This document shows, piece after piece, positions 16,750 through 25,843 of a DNA stretch of 64,000 bases (position 1 is its first letter; every line of letters begins with the position of its first letter). Below the pieces are notes generated by a model. That model saw only the letters and a program-made list of their open reading frames with translations. It did not search any database and was not told where the DNA came from. Source of the DNA: Flavivirga aquatica (GTDB taxonomy: Bacteria > Bacteroidota > Bacteroidia > Flavobacteriales > Flavobacteriaceae); contig NZ_MDJD01000007.1 of NCBI RefSeq assembly GCF_001747085.1, positions 731,549-795,548 on the forward strand, written 5' to 3'. The position numbers were made by a program, and so were the translations under genes.

Positions 16750-17238
16750 TTATGACGGATCTACTAAAAATAATGGTTGATCAAATTCTACTGGAGAAGA
16801 ATCATCAACTAATATTTTAACAACTTTTCCTGAAACTTCAGATTCTATTTCATTAAAAAGTTTCATAGCTTCTATAATACAAAGTACATCACCCTCTGCT
16901 ATAGTTTGTCCTACCTCAACAAATAATGGTTTATCTGGAGATGGCTTTCTATAGAAGGTACCTATTATTGGTGATTTAATAGTGATATATTTTGAGTCTT
17001 CATTAGCGGGAGCTGCTGGTTGACTTGCCGGAGTTGCTACTTCTGCTACAACAGGTTGAGCAGCTACTGGTTGAGACATCTGAGGCATTTGATTTGCAGG
17101 AACTTGGTGTACAATAGTTGTTTCTGATTCTGAGCCTGTTTTAATGGTAATCTTTATGTCATCCATTTCTAATTTAACCTCACTTGCTCCTGATTTAGCA
17201 ACAAACTTGATTAAATTTTGAATTTCTTTTATATCCAT
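16750..17238 (-). CDS. accB: Acetyl-CoA carboxylase biotin carboxyl carrier protein
   Basis: This is the 162-residue carrier subunit of acetyl-CoA carboxylase. It has an N-terminal helical domain, an Ala/Pro/Gln-rich flexible linker (about 45-80) and a C-terminal lipoyl/biotinyl domain. The biotin attachment Lys126 lies in EAMKLFNE, 36 residues from the end as is usual. It is cotranscribed between fabH (27 bases upstream) and accC. Confidence 0.96.
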   Translation of the reverse strand: MDIKEIQNLIKFVAKSGASEVKLEMDDIKITIKTGSESETTIVHQVPANQMPQMSQPVAAQPVVAEVATPASQPAAPANEDSKYITIKSPIIGTFYRKPSPDKPLFVEVGQTIAEGDVLCIIEAMKLFNEIESEVSGKVVKILVDDSSPVEFDQPLFLVDPS

Positions 17239-17264
17239 AATTTTGCTATTAATTAGTTATGTGG

Positions 17265-18266
17265 TTATTTTACTGAATTATATGCCCATTTTAAATAAAT
17301 AGACCCCCAATTAAATCCGCCTCCAAAAGCGGCAAATATTACATTATCTCCTTTTTTAAGTTGTAATTCATAATCATTTAAAAGTAATGGTATCGTTGCC
17401 GATGTTGTATTCCCATACTTTTCAATATTCATCATCACTTTTTCTTCTTCTAAATTTATACGTTGTGCTGTTGCATCTATAATACGCTTATTTGCTTGAT
17501 GTGCAGCAAGCCAATCAACATTATCTTTAGTTAAATTATTTCGATCTAATATTTTAGATGTTGCATCTGCCATATTAAATACGGCATTTTTAAACACTGT
17601 TCTACCTTCTTGAAAAGCATACTGACCTCCTTTTTCTAAAACTTCAGGAGTTAAAGAGAATGAAGAGCCTCCGTAAGTGGCTTGCAAAAATTCTCTTCCT
17701 GTACCATCGCTTCTTAAATATTCATCTTGAAGTCCTAAGTTCTCCTCTGTAGGCTCGAATAATACAGCACCAGCACCATCGCCAAAGATGATACAAGTTG
17801 CTCTATCTTTATAATTAACAATAGAAGACATTTTATCTGCTCCTATGAGTAATACATTTTTATATCTTCCAGATTCAATATAGCTAGCCGCAACAGACAT
17901 TCCATATAAAAAACTTGAACAGGCTGCATCCATATCAAATGAAAATGCATTTACCGCCCCTATTTTTGAAGCCGTATATGATGCTGTAGAAGCAGCTTTC
18001 ATATCTGGAGTTGCTGTAGCAACAATAACAAGTTCTATGTCTTTGGGGTTAAGTCCTTTTTTCTTTATAAGATCTTGGGCTGCATTGATTGCAAGAAAAG
18101 AGGTTCCTTTTCCTTCATCTTTAAGAATTCGACGTTCTTTGATTCCTGTTCTACTAGTAATCCATTCGTCATTGGTATCAACCATCGTTTCAAGGATCTG
18201 ATTGGTTAATACATATTCAGGCACGTACGCGCCTACAGCTGTAATCGCTGCAGAGATTTTACTCAT
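17265..18266 (-). CDS. fabH: 3-oxoacyl-ACP synthase III
   Basis: It condenses acetyl-CoA (or branched acyl-CoA) with malonyl-ACP to start fatty acid synthesis in the cytoplasm. The 333-residue thiolase-fold protein has the full catalytic triad: Cys116 in DAACSSFL, His256 in AAHQANKRI and Asn286 in YGNTTSA. The C-terminal FAAFGGGFNWG is also diagnostic. Branched-chain starters are typical for flavobacteria, but specificity cannot be read here. It heads the fabH-accB-accC unit; rpmF upstream is separated by a terminator. Confidence 0.96.
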   Translation of the reverse strand: MSKISAAITAVGAYVPEYVLTNQILETMVDTNDEWITSRTGIKERRILKDEGKGTSFLAINAAQDLIKKKGLNPKDIELVIVATATPDMKAASTASYTASKIGAVNAFSFDMDAACSSFLYGMSVAASYIESGRYKNVLLIGADKMSSIVNYKDRATCIIFGDGAGAVLFEPTEENLGLQDEYLRSDGTGREFLQATYGGSSFSLTPEVLEKGGQYAFQEGRTVFKNAVFNMADATSKILDRNNLTKDNVDWLAAHQANKRIIDATAQRINLEEEKVMMNIEKYGNTTSATIPLLLNDYELQLKKGDNVIFAAFGGGFNWGSIYLKWAYNSVK

Positions 18267-18401
18267 AACTCTATAGTTAATTCAACTAAAAAATCATTAA
18301 AATTAGACAAAAGCGTTCAAAATTTCGTGAAAACTACTAAATTTTAGTTTAATCTCACGCAAATTACGCGTTTTTGTCTTTTAGAAAAAATATATCATAA
18401 A

Positions 18402-18429
18402 AAAAAACGCTCACATGTGAGCGTTTTTT
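18402..18429 (-). terminator. Terminator after rpmF
   Basis: Perfect palindrome CGCTCACA/TGTGAGCG flanked by long A and T runs, between rpmF and fabH. It separates the ribosomal unit from the fatty-acid unit and could act both ways. Confidence 0.88.
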
Positions 18430-18447
18430 TATGTGCATGCATAGTAT

Positions 18448-18651
18448 TTATGCTACGTTTTCTACTGCTTCTGAGTTGTCAATTAAAACTTGACCTCTAT
18501 AATATAGCTTCCCTTCATGCCAATGTGCTCTGTGATATAAATGAGCCTCACCTGTTGTTGGGCATGTAGCAATCTGTGGCGCAGTTGCTTTGTAATGGGT
18601 TCTTCTTTTATCTCTTCTTGTTTTCGAGATTTTTCTTTTAGGATGTGCCAT
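18448..18651 (-). CDS. rpmF: 50S ribosomal protein L32
   Basis: The 67-residue basic protein has the L32 start [19 protein letters not shown] and the [19 protein letters not shown] segment. Only one of the zinc-binding Cys positions of some L32 forms is kept, as is common in Bacteroidetes. It lies 9 bases after yceD, the usual yceD-rpmF order seen across bacteria. Confidence 0.97.
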   Translation of the reverse strand: MAHPKRKISKTRRDKRRTHYKATAPQIATCPTTGEAHLYHRAHWHEGKLYYRGQVLIDNSEAVENVA

Positions 18652-18660
18652 TTTATATGT

Positions 18661-19200
18661 TTATTTATCCGTTAATAATTTCTTTAATGTATTCCAACGA
18701 GGATCAATATCCTCTTCTTTTTCTTTATCTTCTTTAAGCTTTGGGCTTAATTCTTCTAATTTTTTAAGTATTTCTGAATCTAACGATCCATCCTCTACTC
18801 CTGGGTGAATTCTTTTTATAGGAACAGACAATATAATTAACTCATATATATACTGTTCAACACTAATTTCGTAAGTTCCATGTGGAATGATAAGAATATC
18901 AATATGCTCATCATTATATTCATCTCCAAAATTAACAACTAAATCAAATGTGTTTTCTATAGTTTGATTATAAGGTTCATTAGTTAGGTCACAATTCACA
19001 TTAACCCATCCAGAAATTTCAAAATGCAACTCTAGTAATGTTGTTTTTTTTTCTAACTCAACATTTACATGAATATTTACATCATTAAAATCTTCATACT
19101 CAAAATGCTTAAAGAACGCCTGATTTACTTCATACTCAAAAAGATGTTTTGCTATTTTTAACCCTACAAATGGAATTGTAAACTCTTTCAATGGCTTCAT
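18661..19200 (-). CDS. yceD: YceD/DUF177 family protein
   Basis: The 179-residue protein starts at ATG 19200 (MKPLKEFTIPFVGLK); a GTG two codons earlier is possible but less likely. It has the DUF177 pattern of beta strands with INCDLTNEPYNQ-like middle section and an acidic, helical C-terminus ending DPRWNTLKKLL. YceD proteins accompany rpmF and have been linked to 23S rRNA accumulation. A TATATTTG promoter box lies 23 bases upstream. Confidence 0.92.
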   Translation of the reverse strand: MKPLKEFTIPFVGLKIAKHLFEYEVNQAFFKHFEYEDFNDVNIHVNVELEKKTTLLELHFEISGWVNVNCDLTNEPYNQTIENTFDLVVNFGDEYNDEHIDILIIPHGTYEISVEQYIYELIILSVPIKRIHPGVEDGSLDSEILKKLEELSPKLKEDKEKEEDIDPRWNTLKKLLTDK

Positions 19201-19222
19201 TATCACATCTATTTTGAGCCTG

Positions 19223-19230
19223 CAAATATA
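19223..19230 (-). promoter_or_regulatory. -7 box for yceD-rpmF
   Basis: CAAATATA on the plus strand reads TATATTTG on the minus strand, an exact TAnnTTTG match 23 bases before the yceD ATG. Confidence 0.6.
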
Positions 19231-19338
19231 TAAAATTTTTATTTAAGCGACATTATTTATAAACATTTTTTTGTTTACATCTTTGATAGTTATGTGTTTA
19301 TTTTTTTTGCATAAGCTAACTATACCTAACTTACAGTA

Positions 19339-20394
19339 TTATTTTTTACGTTCATTTCTTGGCGCTTTCTTTAACGGGTTTGAGGTAAGATACTCATAAT
19401 CAAATCTATTTTTAAATAATTTTATACCCATAAAAAGAGCTTCTTTAAAAGAATTTTCATCTGCTATCCCTTTACCTGCGATTTCATAAGCAGTACCGTG
19501 ATCTGGAGAAGTTCTTACTTTATTTAAACCTGCCGTAAAATTAACTCCTTGCCCAAAGGATAATGTTTTAAAAGGTATCAATCCTTGATCATGATAAGAA
19601 GCAATTACAGCATCAAAGTTTTTATAATTATTAGACCCAAAAAAACTATCTGCCGCATAAGGACCAAAAACTAATTTTCCCGATTCTTTTATTTTTTGAA
19701 GGGTCGGTCTTAAAACAGTATCGTCTTCACTACCTATAACACCGTTATCTCCTGTGTGTGGATTTATCCCTAAAACAGCAATTTTCGGTTTTTGAATTCT
19801 AAAATCTTTTTTAAGCGATCTATAAACTGTATCTATTTTTTGCTCAATTAATTTTGGAGTTATTTGAGATGCTATATCTTTAACTGGCACATGATCTGTC
19901 AATAATCCTATTCTTAAAGTTTCTGTAACCATAAACATCAAACTTTCCCCTTCCAATTCTTGAGCTAAATAATCTGTATGACCAGGAAACTTAAAGTCTT
20001 CTGATTGAATATTATGTTTATTTATAGGAGCAGTTACCAATACATGAATTTCATCATTTTTTAAAGCTTTAGTTGCTGCCTGTAAAGACTTTATCGCATA
20101 AGCTCCAATTTTTGTATTTTCCTTACCAAATTCAATTTTTATAGGTTCTGTCCAACAATTAAAGACATTAACTTTACCTAAAACTAATTGACTCATACTG
20201 TTTATACTATGAAAATTAATTTGAGATTTGAATTGGTTTTTGAAAAAAGTCATGCTTTTTACTGAAGCAAAAATTACAGGCGTGCAAAAATCTAAAACTC
20301 TTGCATCTTCAAATGTCTTTAAAATAATTTCTCCACCAATTCCATTTAAATCTCCTATTGATATTCCTACTATTATATTTTCTTTATACTTCAT
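19339..20394 (-). CDS. pdxA: 4-hydroxythreonine-4-phosphate dehydrogenase
   Basis: An NAD-dependent, metal-binding enzyme of pyridoxal-phosphate synthesis (DXP-dependent route). Motifs are GISIGDLNGIGGEI near the start, the PINKHNI segment, FPGHTDYLA with a metal His, LGINPHTGDNG and ASYHDQGLIPFK with a second metal His, and FTAGLNKVRTSPDHGTAYE. The start is set at ATG 20394 (351 residues); a TTG four codons earlier is less likely. It appears to be a single gene with a TAATTTTG box upstream. Confidence 0.96.
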   Translation of the reverse strand: MKYKENIIVGISIGDLNGIGGEIILKTFEDARVLDFCTPVIFASVKSMTFFKNQFKSQINFHSINSMSQLVLGKVNVFNCWTEPIKIEFGKENTKIGAYAIKSLQAATKALKNDEIHVLVTAPINKHNIQSEDFKFPGHTDYLAQELEGESLMFMVTETLRIGLLTDHVPVKDIASQITPKLIEQKIDTVYRSLKKDFRIQKPKIAVLGINPHTGDNGVIGSEDDTVLRPTLQKIKESGKLVFGPYAADSFFGSNNYKNFDAVIASYHDQGLIPFKTLSFGQGVNFTAGLNKVRTSPDHGTAYEIAGKGIADENSFKEALFMGIKLFKNRFDYEYLTSNPLKKAPRNERKK

Positions 20395-20444
20395 TAAAAA
20401 TGACAACTTTTGTTTGTATTTTTGATTTCACACCAATTGAACAC

Positions 20445-20452
20445 CAAAATTA
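20445..20452 (-). promoter_or_regulatory. -7 box for pdxA
   Basis: CAAAATTA reads TAATTTTG on the minus strand, matching TAnnTTTG, about 50 bases before the pdxA start. Confidence 0.45.
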
Positions 20453-20561
20453 CCTATTATATTTGTTTCTTTTTTATTCTGATAAAATAAACTCAAAATA
20501 ATAACAATTATTTTGAAACTCATTTGGTAATACAAATTTAAATAAATAAACAGATAATAAT

Positions 20562-21152
20562 ATGTTTACTGGAATTATTGAAAACTTTGGTATCGTTTCT
20601 AATTTAAAAGAAGACCTTAACAATCTTCACATATCTATTAAAAGTCAGATTACTTCTGAATTAAAAATAGACCAAAGTGTTGCTCATAATGGTGTTTGCT
20701 TAACTGTTGTTGCTATTAATAACGACGAATATGTAGTTACAGCAATAAAAGAAACTCTAGATAAAACAAATCTTAACTTCTTAAAAGTTAACGACAAGGT
20801 AAACTTAGAGCGCGCCATGAAACTAGGTGACAGGCTTGATGGTCACATTGTACAAGGACATGTAGATCAAACTGCAACTTGTATAAATATTGAAGAAGCT
20901 AACGGTAGTTGGGTTTTCACCTTCAACTATGATTCTAAGCTTAATAATGTTACTATAGAAAAAGGATCCATAACAATTAACGGCACTAGTCTAACCGTTG
21001 TAAATTCAAAAAAAGATACTTTTAGCGTTGCTATTATACCTTATACTTATGAGCACACTAACTTTAACACCTTTAAAATTGGCACTATAGTAAATTTAGA
21101 ATTTGATGTTTTAGGAAAATATGTTGCTAAACTTGTAGAACTAAATAAGTAA
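20562..21152 (+). CDS. ribE: Riboflavin synthase, alpha chain
   Basis: It dismutates two 6,7-dimethyl-8-ribityllumazine molecules to give riboflavin. The 196-residue protein shows the typical start MFTGIIENFG, two internally repeated lumazine-binding domains, the NGVCLTVV and NGTSLTVV pair, and HIVQGHVD. Length and order are normal. It diverges from pdxA with no FMN riboswitch seen in the 155-base gap. Confidence 0.96.
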   Translation: MFTGIIENFGIVSNLKEDLNNLHISIKSQITSELKIDQSVAHNGVCLTVVAINNDEYVVTAIKETLDKTNLNFLKVNDKVNLERAMKLGDRLDGHIVQGHVDQTATCINIEEANGSWVFTFNYDSKLNNVTIEKGSITINGTSLTVVNSKKDTFSVAIIPYTYEHTNFNTFKIGTIVNLEFDVLGKYVAKLVELNK

Positions 21153-21154
21153 GT

Positions 21155-21358
21155 TTAATTATCCTTTTTAGCTAACAATAATTTTTTAGCACCGTAAAAT
21201 AAGGCAAAAACCATCCCTAAAAGAATCCCTCCATCAATAGGAACTCCAGGAGGAGGTGGCGGTGGCCCAGGAGGAGGTGGCATTACTTGAGCAACACACA
21301 CAAAGCTTATTAATACAAATAAGACTGAGGCTAATATTCTTTTATTTTGTATTTTCAT
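21155..21358 (-). CDS. Small PID-CTERM-type membrane protein
   Basis: The 67-residue protein has a signal peptide (about 1-23), a proline/glycine stretch (PPPPGPPPPPPGVPIDGG), one C-terminal membrane helix and a basic tail (KKLLLAKKDN). This matches small flavobacterial proteins whose PPPPP-x-PIDGG plus helix plus basic tail resembles a sorting signal (named PID-CTERM, from memory of annotation). Here the signal makes up almost the whole protein. Function unknown. Convergent with ribE, stops 2 bases apart. Confidence 0.75.
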   Translation of the reverse strand: MKIQNKRILASVLFVLISFVCVAQVMPPPPGPPPPPPGVPIDGGILLGMVFALFYGAKKLLLAKKDN

Positions 21359-21599
21359 CGGTCACAAAAATATAAAAAAAAGCGAACTATCAAAACAAAT
21401 ACCTTATTATTAATCAAAAAATCATCTACAAAGTGTTGAAAATACTCGACAAAACACAAATTCGCCACTCTTAAAAACCATCACAAACCAAATATATAAA
21501 ACCGGTAATCTACAATTTACATAAGATAAAACATCATAAATAACAGGTTTATCTCCTCTCTATTCACACTAAACGAGTTAACCTTAATTTAACAAACAA

Positions 21600-21627
21600 A
21601 AAAAGCCTTCAATTTCTTGAAGGCTTT
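21600..21627 (-). terminator. Terminator of the tRNA gene
   Basis: 11-bp stem AAAGCCTTCAA / TTGAAGGCTTT with a TTTC loop. On the minus strand it is followed by a T run, 14 bases after the tRNA. Confidence 0.88.
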
Positions 21628-21641
21628 ACCGTTTACAGAAG

Positions 21642-21715
21642 TGGTCCCACATGGACTCGAACCATGGACCACCTGATTATGAGTCAGGTGCTCTAACCAA
21701 CTGAGCTATAGGACC
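21642..21715 (-). tRNA. tRNA with CAU anticodon (Ile2 or elongator Met)
   Basis: The cloverleaf is complete: acceptor GGTCCTA/TGGGACC with A73, D-arm TAGCTCAGTTGGTTAGAGCA, anticodon arm CCTGA-CTCATAA-TCAGG, T-arm CATGG-TTCGAGT-CCATG. CCA is not encoded. With a CAU anticodon it could be elongator Met or Ile2, whose C34 is changed to lysidine by TilS. The C4-G69 and C5-G68 pairs match E. coli TilS determinants and lean toward Ile2, but this is not decisive for Bacteroidetes. Confidence 0.93.
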
Positions 21716-21772
21716 CGAAACAGGAGTGCAATATTACTATTATTTTTGATATACTGCAAGCCTTTTTTTAAA

Positions 21773-22174
21773 TTAATTTACATCTTGACACAACTCTATT
21801 AATACACCATTTGAAGATTTTGGATGCAAAAAAGCAACTAGCTTATTATCAGCACCTTTTTTGGGAATTTCGTTTAAAACTTTAAATCCTTCTTTTTTTA
21901 AACGCTTTATTTCAGATGCAATATCGCTAACATGAAATGCAATATGATGTACACCTTCTCCTTTTTTTTCTATAAATCTAGCTATAGGACTATCTACTTT
22001 CGTTGCCTCTAATAATTCTATTTTATTATCCCCAACTTTAAAAAAGGATGTGTTAACACTTTCACTTTCCACTTCTTCTATCTTATAATAGGATTCTCCA
22101 AATAATTTAGAAAATAACTTATTAGATTCTTCAAGGTTTTTTACTGCAATACCTATGTGCTCAATTTTATTCAT
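21773..22174 (-). CDS. mce: Methylmalonyl-CoA epimerase
   Basis: A 133-residue vicinal-oxygen-chelate protein that converts (S)- to (R)-methylmalonyl-CoA in propionate/odd-chain metabolism. Metal ligands: His near the start (KIEHIGIAV), Gln/Glu-type positions in the middle, GVHHIAFHV (His) and the C-terminal VLIELCQ (Glu). Length is exactly the family norm. Monocistronic between the tRNA and rbfA. Confidence 0.92.
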   Translation of the reverse strand: MNKIEHIGIAVKNLEESNKLFSKLFGESYYKIEEVESESVNTSFFKVGDNKIELLEATKVDSPIARFIEKKGEGVHHIAFHVSDIASEIKRLKKEGFKVLNEIPKKGADNKLVAFLHPKSSNGVLIELCQDVN

Positions 22175-22269
22175 TGATTTTTTTTTTATTTCCTCCTTAA
22201 TGGAGCTTTATTTATAGTAAAAGATACAAATTATGCAATTCAAAAGTAATATAATCTTTAAATATCCAC

Positions 22270-22277
22270 TATTTTTG
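22270..22277 (+). promoter_or_regulatory. -7 box upstream of rbfA
   Basis: TATTTTTG, exact TAnnTTTG match, giving an ~85-base leader that contains AAGAACTTG/TAAGAGTT-type short repeats before the rbfA start. Confidence 0.5.
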
Positions 22278-22369
22278 CAGAATACAACCTCCTATTACAG
22301 AGGTTCAAAAACAAGTTCTTAGAAAACTAAGAGTTTTCAAAGCTAAATAGCTTTTAAAAAATCTATACT

Positions 22370-22768
22370 GTGGAAGAAGAAAGTCAAAGACAAAAAAAAA
22401 TAGGATCCGTATTACAACGTGATTTAGTTGAAGTACTGCAAGGAGCAGCTACCCAAGGAGGTTTACATGGTATATTAATATCTGTATCCAAAGTTAAGGT
22501 TACTGTAGATTTATCTGTTGCTAAAGTTTATTTAAGTATTTTCCCTAATGATAAAGCAAAAGAACTTCTTGAGGGTATAAAATCTAATACCCCTTTAATA
22601 AGGCATGAATTATCACAGCGTACCAAAAATCAATTAAGACGAATGCCTAATTTAGAATTTTTTATTGACGATTCTCTAGAGTATATTGATCAAATAGAAA
22701 AATCTTTAAAAGGAAAAGAAGACCCTATTAAAGACCCTAGCACTTTAGATAAGAGAAAAAAATCATAA
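22370..22768 (+). CDS. rbfA: 30S ribosome-binding factor A
   Basis: A 132-residue KH-like protein needed for 16S rRNA 5'-end maturation. RQKKIGSVLQRDLVEVLQ at the start, the mid DLSVAKVYLSIFP strand and RHELSQRTKNQLRRMPNLEFFIDDSLEYIDQI are diagnostic. The start codon is GTG at 22370 (reads MEEESQRQ). The next gene begins 68 bases later and probably shares the transcript. Confidence 0.94.
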   Translation: MEEESQRQKKIGSVLQRDLVEVLQGAATQGGLHGILISVSKVKVTVDLSVAKVYLSIFPNDKAKELLEGIKSNTPLIRHELSQRTKNQLRRMPNLEFFIDDSLEYIDQIEKSLKGKEDPIKDPSTLDKRKKS

Positions 22769-22836
22769 TCGATTTTAAAAACCTTCTAGTTGCATAGTTA
22801 TAAATTAAAGCCTATATTTCTTCTCGCATTAAATAT

Positions 22837-24042
22837 ATGAATTTCCCACTTTATATAGCAAAACGTTATTTACGCTCAAAGAGCTCTAACAATGCTATTA
22901 ATTTTATAACCATTATTGCTGTTATTGGAGTCATTTTAGGCGCTGCATCATTATTTGTTGTGCTTTCTGGTTTTGCTGGATTAAAAGATTTTACACTACA
23001 ATTTTCTAATATTATTGATCCTGATTTAAAAGCAGAAGTTGTTGTTGGAAAATCCTTTATTTTAACTAATGACAATATTAATAAACTTAATAACCTAGAA
23101 GAGGTCACTCTTTATTCAAAAATTATTGAAGAGCGCGTTGTTATTGCTTCTGATGATAAAAACACATTAGCTATAATAAAAGGGGTTGATGAGCATTATC
23201 AAAATGTTGTTGATATTGATTCTATGATAAATTTAGGCTCTTGGTTAAATCAAAAATCAAATCAAATTGTAGTAGGTTGGGGTATTTCAAGTAATTTATC
23301 CATTGGAGTATTAGATTTTACAAATGGAATAAATATCTATGTTCCTAAACCTGGAAAAGGACAAATAACCTCAACAAAAAACGCCTTTAACTCTATTAAA
23401 GCTATTAATGTGGGTGTTTTTTACATTAATGAAAATCTAAATGACACTTATATTTATGCGCCTATAGATTTAGCAAAAAATCTTTTAAATTATAAACATA
23501 ATCAAATCTCTTCAATAGAATTTAAGCTTAAGGAAGGTGTTGACGAAAATATTGCAAAAACAAAAATTCAAGCTATTTTAGGAGATCAAGTTCTTTTAAA
23601 AAATAGAACGCAGCTTAATGATGCGCTTTATAAAATGTTAAACACAGAAAATTTAGCTGTATACTTAATTTTTACGCTTGTTTTAATTATTGCTTTTTTT
23701 AACGTTATTGGATCATTAATAATGATGATGTTGGATAAAAAACGAAGTTTAAGCACACTTTTTAATATAGGAGTGACCGTAAAAGATATTCGCAAAATTT
23801 TCTTTTACCAAGGCAGTTTAATGAGTATTATTGGCGGCTTTATTGGTTTAGGTGTTGCTTTAATAATTACAGTACTCCAAAAAACGTTTGATTTGGTTAT
23901 GATAACCTCATCGCTTCCTTACCCCGTAACTATAAAGGTTGAAAACTTCTTCATTGTCTTTTTAACCATTTCTGTATTAGGTATTGTTGCTTCAAAAATA
24001 GCTTCTGTACGTATTACAGAAACAATGGTACAAAACTATTAA
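22837..24042 (+). CDS. LolC/E-like ABC transporter permease (FtsX/MacB fold)
   Basis: A 401-residue inner-membrane protein with an N-terminal membrane helix (about 20-45), a large periplasmic domain (about 50-265) and three C-terminal helices (about 275-295, 320-350, 370-392). The start MNFPLYIAKRYLRSKSSNNAINFI is typical of flavobacterial LolC/LolE-like permeases that extract lipoproteins for outer-membrane transport. The ATPase LolD is not adjacent. In flavobacteria rbfA followed by this permease is a common pair. Confidence 0.88.
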   Translation: MNFPLYIAKRYLRSKSSNNAINFITIIAVIGVILGAASLFVVLSGFAGLKDFTLQFSNIIDPDLKAEVVVGKSFILTNDNINKLNNLEEVTLYSKIIEERVVIASDDKNTLAIIKGVDEHYQNVVDIDSMINLGSWLNQKSNQIVVGWGISSNLSIGVLDFTNGINIYVPKPGKGQITSTKNAFNSIKAINVGVFYINENLNDTYIYAPIDLAKNLLNYKHNQISSIEFKLKEGVDENIAKTKIQAILGDQVLLKNRTQLNDALYKMLNTENLAVYLIFTLVLIIAFFNVIGSLIMMMLDKKRSLSTLFNIGVTVKDIRKIFFYQGSLMSIIGGFIGLGVALIITVLQKTFDLVMITSSLPYPVTIKVENFFIVFLTISVLGIVASKIASVRITETMVQNY

Positions 24043-24129
24043 TAAAAATTTATAAAGAACAAAGCATCTGTTTTAATACACAAGGCTACACTTCGTAAAA
24101 CAATATCAACAACCTAAATTCAATACGTT

Positions 24130-24611
24130 GTGAAAGTTTTAAATATACATAAGAGAGTTTTAAACGTGCCCAAACAAAAGGTAGTGGCATTACTAGCTAC
24201 CTTATTAAACGAAAACGACCAAATTTGGCCAACTGAAATAATGACCAGCCATGAGGTTTAAAAACGGAATTGAGGTTGGGGCAAAAGGTGGACATGGTCC
24301 AATAAGGTACACTGTAGAAAATACGATTTAGATAAAACAATTCAATTTCGATTCGCAAACCCAAAGGGGTTTAAAGGCATACATAAATTTGAAATTAAAA
24401 CATACAATCGACATGGAAACCCAAGGAAAAGGTTTATTAATTTAGTGTTTTGCAATACGCTATTACATAATGCTTTAATTGAAGATTGTTTTGATAAAAT
24501 TGAAACAACTTTTCCTATAATCAAAAATCGACCAAATGGAATATGTGGGTAAAAATGAGCAGAAAACTATTAGCAAAAAAACTAGAAAATAGCATAAAGT
24601 TATTTGGCTAG
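24130..24611 (+). pseudogene. Frameshifted SRPBCC-family gene
   Basis: Consecutive pieces in different frames rebuild one SRPBCC (START-like) protein: VLNIHKRVLNVPKQKVVALL; then after a shift FKNGIEVGAKGGHGPIRYTV; then after a lost base YDLDKTIQFRFANPKGFKG and HKFEIK; then KHTIDMETQGKGLL, an in-frame stop, HNALIEDCFDKIETTF; and KWNMWVKMSRKLLAKK. At least three frameshifts or stops are needed. The stretch fills most of the gap between the permease and dusB. It no longer codes for a working protein. Confidence 0.8.
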
Positions 24612-24769
24612 TGCAAAAGCGATAGTAGCGGCATCCTTTTTAAAGCTTAAAAAATAATAAACTTTAAGAGGTCTCTAAAATTTGATAGTATTACCTCCTT
24701 CTTTATCCTTTATTACAATGCTTTAAAAAGATATAGCGAATAGCGCGGTGGCTTGCCATTTTGCTATAA

Positions 24770-25765
24770 TTACTCTGTAAACTGATATCCTGAAAATTTC
24801 TCTAAAACCTCCTCAAAAGCAGCAAAAACATCTTTAGAATGATCACTAGTAACCATTTTCATTCGGTATTCTTTAAAATGCGGAATTCCTTTAAAATAGT
24901 TTGTATAATGTCTACGGGTTTCAAAAACTCCTAGAATTTCTCCTTTCCAATCTATAGCCATTTGTAAATGCCTACGTGCTGCTTCAACGCGTTCTTCTAA
25001 AGAAATTGGTGCTAAATGTTCTCCTTTATTAAAAAAGTGTTTTACTTGTTTAAAAAACCAAGGGTTTCCAATACTTGCTCGACCAATCATACAACCATCT
25101 AACCCATAATTGTCACGCATATCCATAGCTTTTTCTGGGGTATCTACGTCTCCATTTCCAAATACTGGAATATGCATACGGGGATTATTTTTAACTTGAG
25201 CAATAGGTTTCCAATCGGCATCTCCTTTATACATTTGTGCCCGTGTACGCCCATGTATCGCAATAGCTTTACAGCCTACATCTTGAAGTCTTTCTGCCAC
25301 CTCAACAATTTTTATAGAATCATGATCCCAACCTAAGCGTGTTTTTACAGTAATTGGTATACTGGTTCGCTTTACCATTTCTGCAGTAAGCTGTTCCATT
25401 AAGCATATATCCTTTAAAATACCTGCTCCAGCACCTTTACTTACTACTTTTTTAACTGGACACCCAAAATTAATATCAATAATATCTGGCTTTGATGCCG
25501 AAACAATATCTATAGTCTGAAGCATACTATCTAGGTTAGCTCCAAATATTTGAATACCTACTGGTCGTTCTTTTTCATAAATATCTAACTTCATAACACT
25601 TTTAGCGGCATTACGTATTAAACCTTCGCTAGATACAAACTCGGTATAAACCACGTCTGCTCCTTGCTCCTTACACAAGGCACGAAACGGCGGATCGCTA
25701 ACATCTTCCATTGGCGCCAAGAGCAAAGGAAAATCGGGAAGTTCTATGTTATCTATTTTTACCAA
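24770..25765 (-). CDS. dusB: tRNA-dihydrouridine synthase
   Basis: An FMN-dependent TIM-barrel enzyme that reduces uridines in tRNA. LLAPMEDVSDPPFRALC at the N-terminus, the INFGCPVKKVVSKGAGAG loop with the catalytic Cys, VKTRLGWD, AIHGRTRAQMYKG and GNGDV are all present. The 331-residue length and motifs fit the DusB group that is usual in Bacteroidetes. Single gene, with a TAATTTTG box just upstream of the start. Confidence 0.95.
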   Translation of the reverse strand: MVKIDNIELPDFPLLLAPMEDVSDPPFRALCKEQGADVVYTEFVSSEGLIRNAAKSVMKLDIYEKERPVGIQIFGANLDSMLQTIDIVSASKPDIIDINFGCPVKKVVSKGAGAGILKDICLMEQLTAEMVKRTSIPITVKTRLGWDHDSIKIVEVAERLQDVGCKAIAIHGRTRAQMYKGDADWKPIAQVKNNPRMHIPVFGNGDVDTPEKAMDMRDNYGLDGCMIGRASIGNPWFFKQVKHFFNKGEHLAPISLEERVEAARRHLQMAIDWKGEILGVFETRRHYTNYFKGIPHFKEYRMKMVTSDHSKDVFAAFEEVLEKFSGYQFTE

Positions 25766-25782
25766 GTCTTTTTATTTTGGCA

Positions 25783-25790
25783 CAAAATTA
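25783..25790 (-). promoter_or_regulatory. -7 box for dusB
   Basis: CAAAATTA reads TAATTTTG on the minus strand, 18 bases from the dusB ATG, a spacing like that of other short-leader genes here. Confidence 0.55.
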
Positions 25791-25843
25791 AGACTTTTTA
25801 AGGAAACACAAGGAGGTATGATTAAGAAGGCTATCTCATCTCA

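Noticed and set aside
21530..21640. CRISPR-like short repeats near the tRNA
   Set aside because: The repeated bases are the single terminator hairpin; no regular spacing of repeats and spacers anywhere in the window.
24612..24769. A possible RNA gene after the SRPBCC pseudogene
   Set aside because: No consistent stem pattern was found; AT-rich spacer with short repeats only.
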